A DNA stretch of 22,705 bases from Euryarchaeota archaeon UBA181 (GTDB lineage: Archaea > Thermoplasmatota > Poseidoniia > Poseidoniales > Thalassarchaeaceae), in contig DALI01000057.1 in NCBI GenBank assembly GCA_002496725.1, positions 1-22,705 of the forward strand, written 5' to 3'. This document shows positions 7,409 through 14,983 of this stretch, in pieces (the stretch's first letter is position 1; each line of letters begins with the position of its first letter). Made by a program: the position numbers and the translations under genes. Below the pieces are notes generated by a model. It was not told the origin of the DNA. It ran no database searches and was given only the letters and a program-made list of their open reading frames with translations.

Positions 7409-8742
7409 TAATTCCCACCTCCTCCAATAATTGCGGGCTGGGGATCTCCAGAGAGATGGTCGGCCACTATGTCCGCGAATCTGTCAAAAAGTGGTGCCGC
7501 ATCATGAGGTCCAGGGCACGCCTCCGGGTGAAACTGAATAGTAAATGCAGGCTTTCCAACCAAGTCAAGCCCCTCAACGGTCCTATCATTGGCATTAACG
7601 TGGCGTACCGTAAATTCAGCATCTAATGTGTTCATTCCTTTCTCGGAGCGAGCCCCTGAGGGATGAGGTGCTAGCATCCCCCTACTAGGGTCCTCGACTG
7701 CGAAACCGTGATTCTGGCTAGTGATGTCCACCTTTCTCGTAACAAGATCCAATACTGGCTGATTTGAGCCTCTATGCCCATATCTTAGTTTGTAGGTCCT
7801 CAAACCAGCTGCTAGACCCATCAGTTGATGGCCAAGACAAATTCCCATAACGGGCATATCGGCCCTCACTGCGGCGGCAAGAGTTTCCCTAGCAATGGTT
7901 GCTGTGCCCTTATGGGCAGGATCGCCAGGCCCATTAGAAGCGAAAAGAGCATCTGGCCTCCACTCTTCCATTATCTCTTGGAAGGACATTGAGGCGGGGC
8001 ACCAGACTACTTCGAAGCGCTTGCATAGTTCCCTGATGATATTGTATTTGATTCCGCAATCCAGTACTGCGAGCCTTGGAAGCTTCTGACCATTTTTTCC
8101 CAAAGCCCCAGGATTAGCAATTATTGACTCCGCGATTGTAACTGACTCAACGAGATCATCTTCGTCGGGAGGGGTCATTTTTGATAGTATGGACTCCATC
8201 TCATTTTCCTTCTCAACTGGTCCAAAAACGCAAAGTAGGGTACCATGCTCTCTAACCCTACGAGTCAAGTCACGAGTATCGACTCCCTCAATTCCAGGGA
8301 TTCCGTGCGAAACCAGTATGTCGTGAACACTTCCTATGGAGTTCCTGTGATCTGGGACCTCCATCATCTGCTTGCAAACAACGCCCCTGGGATGAACCTT
8401 TGATGATTCGGAGATACCGGGTATTATGCCATAATTCCCCAATAGTGGCCAAGTAAATGTTAGAACCTGTCCGGCGAAGGAGGGGTCAGTCAGACTCTCT
8501 TGATAACCTGCCATTCCAGTAGTAAATACTAGCTCGCCCTGTGCGATACTCTCAGACCCAAATAGAAGTCCATTATACCTAGTCCCATCGGCGAGAATAA
8601 GTAAACCTGGAGCGTTACTTGGGGGCTCCCTGCTTATTGATTCTACCAATAGATCAGCCGCATCTGAGAACATTGGAGGGTCTGAAACACCAGGTATGCC
8701 GGCCCCGGGAATGAACCCGCGTTGCATTCCGCCGCCCGACAT
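7408..8742 (-). CDS. carA: Carbamoyl phosphate synthase small (glutaminase) subunit
   Basis: Hydrolyses glutamine and passes ammonia to CarB. The 444-residue protein has the CarA N-terminal domain (GLLILADGTRYNG through TGMAGYQESLTDPSFAG at about 45-91) and a class I glutamine amidotransferase domain. The nucleophile is Cys302 in MGICLGHQ and the His is in QFHPEACPGP near the C-terminus. SQNHGFAVE is also present. About 44 residues precede the point where bacterial CarA normally begins. ATG alternatives inside this extension are at 8727 and 8673; none has a clear SD, so the outermost ATG is kept. The gene lies 62 bases downstream of trm56 on the same strand and overlaps carB by one base. Confidence 0.96.
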   Translation of the reverse strand: MSGGGMQRGFIPGAGIPGVSDPPMFSDAADLLVESISREPPSNAPGLLILADGTRYNGLLFGSESIAQGELVFTTGMAGYQESLTDPSFAGQVLTFTWPLLGNYGIIPGISESSKVHPRGVVCKQMMEVPDHRNSIGSVHDILVSHGIPGIEGVDTRDLTRRVREHGTLLCVFGPVEKENEMESILSKMTPPDEDDLVESVTIAESIIANPGALGKNGQKLPRLAVLDCGIKYNIIRELCKRFEVVWCPASMSFQEIMEEWRPDALFASNGPGDPAHKGTATIARETLAAAVRADMPVMGICLGHQLMGLAAGLRTYKLRYGHRGSNQPVLDLVTRKVDITSQNHGFAVEDPSRGMLAPHPSGARSEKGMNTLDAEFTVRHVNANDRTVEGLDLVGKPAFTIQFHPEACPGPHDAAPLFDRFADIVADHLSGDPQPAIIGGGGN

Positions 8743-8804
8743 CAGCGAAGCTGCTCAAATACGCCACTTAATCATTGAGAATGAAAATAGGCAGGAGTAG
8801 GTTA
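8743..8804 (-). other. Intergenic gap between trm56 and carA
   Basis: These 62 bases are the only sizeable gap in the minus-strand run from 10031 to 4040. Read on the minus strand they hold a T-rich patch (CTATTTTCATTCT) shortly after the trm56 stop and an A/T-rich GATTAAG nearer carA. This could be a terminator-like T-tract for the upstream pair plus a weak carAB promoter, but no hairpin and no convincing TATA box is seen. No SD precedes the carA ATG. Confidence 0.25.
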
Positions 8805-9350
8805 CTAGTCCTCTTTGCTAACGAGGATTTTTCCATCTGCACTAGGCATCACTGAGACAGAACCTCCTGGAAAATGATCTGGCCCCTTTGGGCCGACATA
8901 AGCGTTTAGGAAAACTGCGAGAGCCGCGACTTCGGAATGTGGCTGATTGCCTATGGCGATGTTGTAGTCAGCTAGACCAAACAACTCACCGGGGACTTTA
9001 GTACCTCCAACTACGATAGCTATCTCGCCCCCAGAAGGTAAGTCAGGAGTCATCTCATTCCATGACCTACCATACATAGTGAGGTGTACAATCTTCCCTC
9101 CCGATTTGGAGAATGCCCTGAGCCACCTCATGGGCTTAGGCTCATACATGCACTCGAATTCCCCCCCGAACCTAGAAGTCACCGACCTCCAAGTTTCTAG
9201 AGGGGTGTCGTCTTTGTCTCCTGAAAGAATGACTCTGTCTGCACCGAATGCCCTAGCAGTAAGGCCCAGATGAGAAGTCATTCTCTTATCTCTATCGACC
9301 CTATGGCCTAGCCTTACGACTGTGATTTTCAGAGGCACTATATTTTCCAT
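8805..9350 (-). CDS. trm56: tRNA (cytidine(56)-2'-O)-methyltransferase
   Basis: Methylates the ribose of C56 in the T-loop of archaeal tRNAs using S-adenosylmethionine. It is a SPOUT-class enzyme found only in archaea, which makes it the clearest taxonomic marker in the window. The 181 residues show the family signature throughout: VVRLGHRVDRDKRMTSHLGL (11-30) and TARAFGADRVILSG (31-44), HLTMYG (89-94), the knot region IAIVVGGTKVPGELFGLADYN (110-130) and IAIGNQPHSEVAALAVFL (131-148). Length is normal. Its ATG is 3 bases after the stop of the upstream membrane-protein gene (TGA at 9356-9354), so the two are very probably cotranscribed. Confidence 0.96.
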   Translation of the reverse strand: MENIVPLKITVVRLGHRVDRDKRMTSHLGLTARAFGADRVILSGDKDDTPLETWRSVTSRFGGEFECMYEPKPMRWLRAFSKSGGKIVHLTMYGRSWNEMTPDLPSGGEIAIVVGGTKVPGELFGLADYNIAIGNQPHSEVAALAVFLNAYVGPKGPDHFPGGSVSVMPSADGKILVSKED

Positions 9351-9353
9351 GGG

Positions 9354-10031
9354 TCACCCCAGGGGAGGTAGTCCTTCGTCATTCGTAATTGAGATTTCTT
9401 GGACTGGTGATGGAGGAAATAAATCTACACCCATATTCATCATAGTGCTCCTTACCCACTGAAGCAGAATTGCGTCCCAAAAGAAAGTTGTCGCCATTCC
9501 TATCATTATTGCCATGGCAACCAATCGTCCAGATGCGAATACTGCAACTTGCATCTCTATTTCTGGCCCCAGAATAGCATTACCCAGGGGCTCGAGTATG
9601 TAGAACATGATAATTACAATTAAAATTCCACCTATATTGTTCAAAATCGCATTTCCCGTCTCCCTTCCTACGGACATGATGAAAGTGGATGCCAAGGCCA
9701 TTAAGGGAACAATAATGCTTATTTCACGGAAAGTGAACTCCCCAATCAGAGATATTGGAATATCGACATCGCCGAGAGAAGCGCCTCCCTTGTCTACTGA
9801 AATCCACCAGAAAACTGCGGTCATTGATGCCAGAGAGCCTGAAACCAGGCCCCTGAAACTAATCATTTCCCTGATATCATGCCTGTCAGAAGGCTGAAGC
9901 CTCTGGATAATTGACTCCATCAACTCTAATGATTCACTAGTAGGGCCCTCGTGAGCGTCAGGAGGCTGAATAGTTCCAATATGGTCATTTAGGCCATCTT
10001 CAATGCCTTGGTCTCCCATCACCATAGGCAT
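9354..10031 (-). CDS. Unrecognised membrane protein, about four transmembrane segments
   Basis: No family is recognised. The 225-residue product has a soluble, acidic N-terminal part of about 55 residues (HEGPTSESLELMES, then IIQRLQPSDRHDIREM). Four hydrophobic segments follow at about 61-80 (GLVSGSLASMTAVFWWISV), 102-121 (ISIIVPLMALASTFIMSVG), 131-150 (NIGGILIVIIMFYILEPLG) and 165-187 (VFASGRLVAMAIMIGMATTFFW). A short hydrophilic tail ends PPLG. There is no signal peptide or catalytic motif. Three closely spaced Met codons (residues 1, 3 and 5) leave the exact start open. It is the promoter-proximal gene of the trm56-carA-carB run and lies divergent to folP. Confidence 0.75.
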   Translation of the reverse strand: MPMVMGDQGIEDGLNDHIGTIQPPDAHEGPTSESLELMESIIQRLQPSDRHDIREMISFRGLVSGSLASMTAVFWWISVDKGGASLGDVDIPISLIGEFTFREISIIVPLMALASTFIMSVGRETGNAILNNIGGILIVIIMFYILEPLGNAILGPEIEMQVAVFASGRLVAMAIMIGMATTFFWDAILLQWVRSTMMNMGVDLFPPSPVQEISITNDEGLPPLG

Positions 10032-10047
10032 AATGCGACTCGGTCAC

Positions 10048-10058
10048 ATCATAAAGCA
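10048..10058. promoter_or_regulatory. Possible shared A/T box of a divergent promoter
   Basis: Only 49 bases separate the divergent ATGs at 10031 (minus) and 10081 (plus). The single A/T-rich element, ATCATAAAGC, reads GCTTTATGAT on the minus strand. It lies roughly 20-25 bases from each start, the distance expected for an archaeal TATA box with very short leaders. It is a weak match to the consensus and is given only as a candidate. Confidence 0.3.
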
Positions 10059-10080
10059 TGCGTAGAATGGAGCACCGAAT

Positions 10081-10914
10081 ATGGCCGACTGGCGACCTAA
10101 ACTGAGATGCCGCGAGGATGGGAATCCCAGAATAATGGGGATTCTCAATATCACCCCTGATTCTTTCCATGGAGGATCCAGGTACAGTTCTGTGGAGCAA
10201 GCCACGGAAGCAGCCATCAAAATGGCCATTGAAGGAGCTGATTGGATTGACATCGGAGGAGAGTCGACTAGGCCAGGCGCCAAAGAAGTAGCCCCTGAAG
10301 AGGAAGAAAGGAGAGTTATTCCAGTAATTGAATCGATAAGGGATGAATTGCCCAACATGGGAATTTCCATTGACTCGAGAAGATCTTCAGTAGCAAGATC
10401 AGCGATTAGCGCCGGTGCTGACATGATTAACGATGTTTCAGCCCTAGGAGATCCGGATATGGCGAATCTGATTGCAGAATTGGGATGCCCTGTATGCCTT
10501 ATGCACATGAAAGGAGTACCGGAAAATATGCAAGAGAATCCAAATTATTCCAATGTGGTATCCGATGTTAGGGCGAGTCTGGCGGAGTCGACATCAAAGC
10601 TGAAAGATCTTGGAGTGGAGAACTCTAGGATAATAGTTGACCCTGGAATCGGATTTGGAAAACTTCTGGAACATAACTTGGCTCTATTGTCTTCTGGCAG
10701 GGATGTAATTCCTGATGGTGAAATGGGGTTAATGTGGGGAGTAAGCCGAAAAAGTATGTTCATCGACCTCCTTGGAAGGGATGCAACTGAAGATCGTCTT
10801 GCAGGTAGTTTGGGAGTCGCTTCCAAGGCCGGAGACTTTGGTGTCGATATTATTAGGGTCCATGATGTGAGAGAGCACGAAGATCTGTTTTCTACCATAA
10901 ATTCTTTGAGGTGA
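10081..10914 (+). CDS. folP: Dihydropteroate synthase
   Basis: Joins the pterin diphosphate to p-aminobenzoate in folate synthesis. All DHPS signatures are present in the 277 residues: MGILNITPDSF (19-29), IDIGGESTRPGA (56-67), SIDSRRSSVA followed by AGADMINDVSAL, CLMHMKGVPENMQ, IIVDPGIGFGK, WGVSRKS, AGSLGVASKAG and the terminal IIRVHDVREH. The TIM-barrel pterin-binding Asp, Asn, Lys and Arg-His positions all look intact, so the enzyme should be active. ATG 10081 is preceded by GGAG at 10069-10072 at good spacing. The stop TGA (10912-10914) is 7 bases before the next gene. Presence of folP implies de novo folate use rather than only methanopterin-type cofactors. Confidence 0.96.
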   Translation: MADWRPKLRCREDGNPRIMGILNITPDSFHGGSRYSSVEQATEAAIKMAIEGADWIDIGGESTRPGAKEVAPEEEERRVIPVIESIRDELPNMGISIDSRRSSVARSAISAGADMINDVSALGDPDMANLIAELGCPVCLMHMKGVPENMQENPNYSNVVSDVRASLAESTSKLKDLGVENSRIIVDPGIGFGKLLEHNLALLSSGRDVIPDGEMGLMWGVSRKSMFIDLLGRDATEDRLAGSLGVASKAGDFGVDIIRVHDVREHEDLFSTINSLR

Positions 10915-10921
10915 TGCTTTG

Positions 10922-12085
10922 ATGGATGGAGAGGGTAATGTAATTGATTTCGATACGAATCTGAGACTCATTGGGACCGCCCATGTAAGTAGTAAATCAG
11001 TTGAGGTAGTTAGACAGCAGATTTCAGAATATGAGCCAGATATCGTAGCAGTGGAGTTGTGCAACTCTAGACTGTCGTCGTTACGAGAGCCTGAATCACT
11101 GGACTCGGAAGATCTTCTGAAGATAATAAAAGATGGAAAATCTGCCATGATCCTCCTACAGTCTGCCCTAGCCGCTCAGCAGAGAAAAATGGGACTATCT
11201 ACCGGGGAGAAACCTGGTGCTGAGCTCCTAGCAGCAGTGGAGAGTGCCGAGGAGTTGAAGATTCCAATTGAGCTGATTGATAGGGACGTGATCGTAACCC
11301 TCAGGAGAGCTTGGCATAGAATGGGATTACTCGAAAAATGGAGGATTGTGAAAACTCTCCTATTGGAAGAGGAAGATGAAGATCTGTCAATCGACGAGGT
11401 ACTTGGAGATTCGGATATGATGAGCAGGATGATGGAAGAGGCACGTGAAGTCGCCCCGGGAGCAGGAGTTGTATTAATTGATGAGAGGGATACTTTTCTC
11501 GCTGGAAGAATTCAACAAATCCGAGGTGATGGCAAGATTTTGGCAGTAGTTGGAGCGGGGCATCTAGAGGGCATAGTAAGTAATCTAAGGGAGTCACCTG
11601 TAGAGGTCACTTCTAGGTTGCCTGAACTTAGTACTGAGCCGCCCAAGAAGATTTGGCCCAAGGCGTTAATGGCCGCTGTACCTCTCTTCCTCTTTGGGAT
11701 GATTGGAAACATGGCTTACAACGGGCAGATGGAAGAAATTAAGCAAACTGCTGAGACTTGGTTGATTCTGAATGCCCTACTGGCTGGATTGGGAGTGATA
11801 GTGGCCAGAGGGCACCTACTGTCAGCATTAGCAGGGGCATTGGCATCGCCAATCACATCTCTCAACCCTTTATTGGCCGCAGGATGGTTTGCTGGATATA
11901 CACAGATAAAGGTAGACTCACCTACTGTGAAGGACGCGAGAGAATTTCTTATTCTGGATGATTTCTCACTCTTTTGGAATAACAGAGTGGGCAAGGTATT
12001 GTTGGTTACTGCGATGGGGAATATGGGGTCAATGCTGGGCGCATGGCTAGCTGGTGGGGCTATTTTCTTGCAGTATTTCATCTAA
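10922..12085 (+). CDS. TraB/PrgY (GumN-like) family membrane protein
   Basis: The protein begins with the family hallmark LIGTAHVSSKSVEVV near residues 15-29, followed by EPDIVAVELCNSRLSSL. Later come LIDERDTFLAGRIQQI and VVGAGHLEGIV, which carry the conserved Glu/Arg and His residues of the TraB/Tiki fold. The C-terminal 150 residues contain about four to five hydrophobic segments (around WPKALMAAVPLFLFGMIG, WLILNALLAGLGVIV, LSALAGALASPITSLNPLLAAGWFAG and VLLVTAMGNMGSMLGAWLAGGAIF). TraB of Enterococcus lowers export of peptide pheromone and animal Tiki is a protease, so a membrane-bound protease-like role is inferred. ATG 10922 is preferred over TTG 10919 because GAGGTGA (10908-10914) is 7 bases upstream. 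It is cotranscribed with folP. Confidence 0.88.
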   Translation: MDGEGNVIDFDTNLRLIGTAHVSSKSVEVVRQQISEYEPDIVAVELCNSRLSSLREPESLDSEDLLKIIKDGKSAMILLQSALAAQQRKMGLSTGEKPGAELLAAVESAEELKIPIELIDRDVIVTLRRAWHRMGLLEKWRIVKTLLLEEEDEDLSIDEVLGDSDMMSRMMEEAREVAPGAGVVLIDERDTFLAGRIQQIRGDGKILAVVGAGHLEGIVSNLRESPVEVTSRLPELSTEPPKKIWPKALMAAVPLFLFGMIGNMAYNGQMEEIKQTAETWLILNALLAGLGVIVARGHLLSALAGALASPITSLNPLLAAGWFAGYTQIKVDSPTVKDAREFLILDDFSLFWNNRVGKVLLVTAMGNMGSMLGAWLAGGAIFLQYFI

Positions 12086-12093
12086 TTGATGTA

Positions 12094-12132
12094 GGGCTCA
12101 TGGAGACTCTTATCCGGCTAATGGGCCCCTTT
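12094..12132 (+). terminator. Hairpin after the TraB-like gene
   Basis: GGGCTCAT (12094-12101) can pair with ATGGGCCC (12121-12128), eight pairs including one G-U, around a 19-base loop, followed by CTTT. It starts 9 bases after the TAA of the plus-strand gene. The loop is long and the T-run short, so this is a tentative transcript end. Confidence 0.35.
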
Positions 12133-12140
12133 GCTAAGAT

Positions 12141-12165
12141 TAAAAATTAGGAGTTGTGATCCTAA
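12141..12165 (-). terminator. Hairpin plus T-tract ending the thiolase transcript
   Basis: On the minus strand, TTAGGA (12165-12160) and TCCTAA (12152-12147) form a perfect 6-base-pair stem with a 7-base loop, followed at once by TTTTT (12146-12142). The stem includes the thiolase stop codon TAG, and its far arm supplies a second in-frame stop, TAA. The shape is that of an intrinsic terminator, and a T-run alone can end archaeal transcripts. The stem is A/T-rich and short. Confidence 0.55.
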
Positions 12166-13397
12166 ATAGTCTCTATCACGACTGCTATTCCCTGGCCGCC
12201 TCCGATACATGCTGTTGCTACGCCATATCTGCCACCCCTTCTTCTGAGCTCCAAAGATAGAGTCAACAGGAGTCTAGTGCCTGTGGCGGCCAGCGGGTGA
12301 CCGAGCCCAACAGCACCCCCGTTGACATTAACTTTGGAGGGATCTATTCCAAGGTCTTTGATGCAAGCAACGCATTGCCCCGAGAAGGCCTCATTTATCT
12401 CCCACAAATCAATATCCTCGACTCTGAGACCAGCCTTCTGCAGTGCTAGATTGCTACTGGGGACAGGCCCGTGTGCCATGATCTTTGGATCTAGCCCCAC
12501 AATCCCCCAAGAAACGATCCGGGATAATGGCGAATCTCCATCAGACCTCGCTCTTGCTCCTGATTTTACTATGATGGCAGCTGCTCCATCTACTACGCCT
12601 GAAGCATTTCCAGCGGTTACTAGTGACTCAGGGCCAAAATGCGTCCTCAGCTTCGATAGTGACTCGATAGTGGTCCCCGTAACCACATGATCATCATGAG
12701 TCGCATCAATGACTCCTGCAGGTGTATTTACCTCGATTATCTCCTCAGTCCAGACTCCTGATCTGACGCTCTCCTCTGTCCTCTGGTGACTCCTAACTGC
12801 GAACTCATCGGCCTCCTCCCTGGAGACTTCCAATCTTTTACAGAGTTCATCACTAGTTTGTGCCATGAAATAACCACAGATATCATCCCTTAGGTTCGTA
12901 AAGAGGTAGTCTTCCATGTCCTTAGGAATTTCTCCACCCTCCCTCGGCGGTCTCCCAAGCTTGTAAGTGTCCCTCATCCCCCTTAGCACGTGAGGGGCCT
13001 GACTGAGGTTCTCCATGCCACCGGCAACAACGGTCTCAGCCTCGCCTAGCATGATCATCTGAGCGGCTGAAACTACAGATTGAGCCCCACTTCCACAGAG
13101 TCTGTTGAGAGTGAGCATTGGAACCTGGTGAGGAATCCCTGACAATAGCCCTGCTCTCCGAGCTCCAAATATTGCCTGCGAAGAAGTCTGTAATGCATGC
13201 CCCATGATTACGTGATCGACTTCCGATGGATCAGTTCCAGTTTTCTCTAGAGCGCCCTTGATAGCTATTGAGCCTAATTCCTCGGCACTGATGGATGCAA
13301 GTCTTCCCCCTTGGCTTCCATCTCCTCTTTTCCCACCTAGCCACTCGCAGAAAGGCGTTCGGGCACCTCCAACTATGACTACATCGTTATCTTCCAT
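12162..13397 (-). CDS. Acetyl-CoA C-acetyltransferase (thiolase)
   Basis: A bacterial-type thiolase of 411 residues that condenses two acetyl-CoA to acetoacetyl-CoA or cleaves 3-ketoacyl-CoA. It begins EDNDVVIVGGARTPF, the standard thiolase start. The nucleophile is Cys101 in NRLCGSGAQS; the other catalytic motifs are NEAFS, GGAVGLGHPLAATG and the second Cys in CIGGGQG. The catalytic set is complete. The frame also opens at TTG 13451, whose TTG overlaps the flotillin stop as TTGA. That would add 18 residues rich in Pro and Asn, so ATG 13397 is preferred although no SD is clear. Possible roles are the first step of the mevalonate pathway to isoprenoid lipids or fatty-acid breakdown; the sequence alone cannot decide. 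It sits directly downstream of flotillin. Confidence 0.93.
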   Translation of the reverse strand: MEDNDVVIVGGARTPFCEWLGGKRGDGSQGGRLASISAEELGSIAIKGALEKTGTDPSEVDHVIMGHALQTSSQAIFGARRAGLLSGIPHQVPMLTLNRLCGSGAQSVVSAAQMIMLGEAETVVAGGMENLSQAPHVLRGMRDTYKLGRPPREGGEIPKDMEDYLFTNLRDDICGYFMAQTSDELCKRLEVSREEADEFAVRSHQRTEESVRSGVWTEEIIEVNTPAGVIDATHDDHVVTGTTIESLSKLRTHFGPESLVTAGNASGVVDGAAAIIVKSGARARSDGDSPLSRIVSWGIVGLDPKIMAHGPVPSSNLALQKAGLRVEDIDLWEINEAFSGQCVACIKDLGIDPSKVNVNGGAVGLGHPLAATGTRLLLTLSLELRRRGGRYGVATACIGGGQGIAVVIETI

Positions 13398-13447
13398 GCT
13401 TGACGCACGGGGATTAGGCTCAAGAGTCTGACTATTCGGTGGCTTGT

Positions 13448-14896
13448 TCAAGACTGTACATCTTCAGTCATTGAACCTAGGTAGTCCGGCAATTCCACGC
13501 CTGACATCTTGGCCACATCGTGAATAGGCGGTAGGCTCTGAACTAAGCTACTAACGAAGTTACTAGTAGCAGAGGAGCCATCTGAGTTATTGCCGCTATC
13601 CCAAACAGTAATCTTGTCAATCTTGAGATTTCTGATAGCCTCCGTCTGGGCCCTGACCATATTCTCAATCTTCTCCACCATCAGAAGAGTAGCGACCGCT
13701 TTGGGGTCCCCGGAGGCACTAGCCACTAAATTGCTGTAGCCGACAGCCTTTGCATCGAGAACTTTCTGAATTCCCTCTGCCTCGGCCTCGTACTTGGCAA
13801 GTATTGCATCCGCCTCTCCTCTAGCCACCCTTCTCTGCCTCTCAGCCTCTGCTTCTGCAGAGATCTCAATCTGCTGCTTCTGAATATTGACCTGCACAAT
13901 CTCGGACGCTTTGAGCCTCTCCTCCTCTTCGGAGTAGAATGCTCTCTGAATCTCAGCCTCGGCTTGTGCCTTGGCCACGTCGGCCCTCTGCTTGGCAGAA
14001 GCCTCTGCCTCAGCTAAGTCGGCGTTAGCCCTGGCAATCTCTGCCTGAGCGGTATTCTCTCCTGAGATCGCCATAGCCTCCTGCTGCTCGACGAAAACAC
14101 GCTGGTCTGCCTCTGCGGCTTTCCTTCCCTTCTCGGCGGCGGCCATATTTTCTGCGACTGTAATCTCTCTTTCCTTGCTTGCTATGGCGGCACCTATGGC
14201 GCCGTCCCTCTCTGCATTAGCGACGTCGACTCTGGCGTTCTCAACCGCGGTAGCGGCGGCCTTCTTACCTATACTCTCGATATAGTCCGACTCATCTGTG
14301 ATATCGACTATGTTGACGTTTAGTTGAGTGAGGCCAAACTTCCTGAGTTCTTGATCGACGTTCTGGGTAATCAGTGACAAGAATGCATCACGATCCTGAT
14401 TGATCTGCTCGATAGTAAGAGATGCAACGGTAAGACGCAATTGACCGAGGATTATCTCCTCAGCTAGCTTCTCGATTTCTGGAATCTTGAATCCGAGTAA
14501 CCTCTCAGCGGCATTGGCCATTATCGAAGGCTCCTTGCTGACCCCCACTGTGAATGTACTTGGGACATTGATCCTGATGTTCTGGAGTGAAAGAGCACCC
14601 TTTAGGTCGATATTAATGGGCATTGGCTTGAGAGAAATGTATGCATAGTCCTGAATTAGGGGCCAGACTAGAGCAGCTCCACCATGCACCACCCTAGATG
14701 GCTTCGCTGTACCATCAGCACCCTTGGCAGTTCTTCCATAGATTACCATGACCTGATCAGGTGGACACCTCTTGTATCTCTGGGCGAAGAAAATTACTGC
14801 CGCCACTAATACCAATATGATTGCGAAAATCATTATGGTTCCTATCGTTCCAGCGCTTGCTCCATCGTCTGCTTGTCTGAGTGTTGTCATCAACAT
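13448..14896 (-). CDS. Flotillin-like SPFH-domain membrane scaffold
   Basis: A 482-residue flotillin resembling B. subtilis FloT/YuaG and E. coli YqiK. One N-terminal hydrophobic segment (about 17-38, GTIMIFAIILVLVAAVIFF) anchors it. It is followed by the SPFH domain (about 40-215; CPPDQVMVIYGRT near the start, LRKFGLTQLNVNIVDITDE near the end). A long Ala/Glu-rich coiled coil (about 215-390) carries repeated A-E-A blocks, and a C-terminal region starts at AVATLLMVEKIENMV. Flotillins assemble into large oligomers that organise membrane microdomains. ATG 14896 is chosen because AGGAG lies 8 bases upstream; a TTG at 14935 in the same frame has none. It follows the NfeD-like gene by 87 bases and precedes the thiolase. 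Confidence 0.93.
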   Translation of the reverse strand: MLMTTLRQADDGASAGTIGTIMIFAIILVLVAAVIFFAQRYKRCPPDQVMVIYGRTAKGADGTAKPSRVVHGGAALVWPLIQDYAYISLKPMPINIDLKGALSLQNIRINVPSTFTVGVSKEPSIMANAAERLLGFKIPEIEKLAEEIILGQLRLTVASLTIEQINQDRDAFLSLITQNVDQELRKFGLTQLNVNIVDITDESDYIESIGKKAAATAVENARVDVANAERDGAIGAAIASKEREITVAENMAAAEKGRKAAEADQRVFVEQQEAMAISGENTAQAEIARANADLAEAEASAKQRADVAKAQAEAEIQRAFYSEEEERLKASEIVQVNIQKQQIEISAEAEAERQRRVARGEADAILAKYEAEAEGIQKVLDAKAVGYSNLVASASGDPKAVATLLMVEKIENMVRAQTEAIRNLKIDKITVWDSGNNSDGSSATSNFVSSLVQSLPPIHDVAKMSGVELPDYLGSMTEDVQS

Positions 14897-14983
14897 TCTG
14901 TTCACTCCTAACCCTAAGACGTAGGCACAGGTCAAGAACTCTTTCCCGTAAATGACGGTTTGTCTGCTGAGAAGGGTAAAGTG

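Noticed and set aside
6852..7430. 192-codon plus-strand frame opposite carB
   Set aside because: It lies antisense to a highly conserved ATP-grasp sequence and encodes a Ser/Pro-rich product with no recognisable domain.
10044..10508. 154-codon minus-strand frame opposite folP
   Set aside because: It is a shadow of the conserved DHPS reading frame, with a Ser/Ala/Ile-rich product typical of antisense frames.
10545..11148. Minus-strand frames opposite the folP 3' end and the TraB-like 5' end
   Set aside because: They overlap two well-supported plus-strand genes and show no domain.
12086..12161. Possible tRNA or small RNA in the convergent gap
   Set aside because: No cloverleaf, no T-loop GGTTCGA-type box; the structure present is better explained by terminator hairpins.
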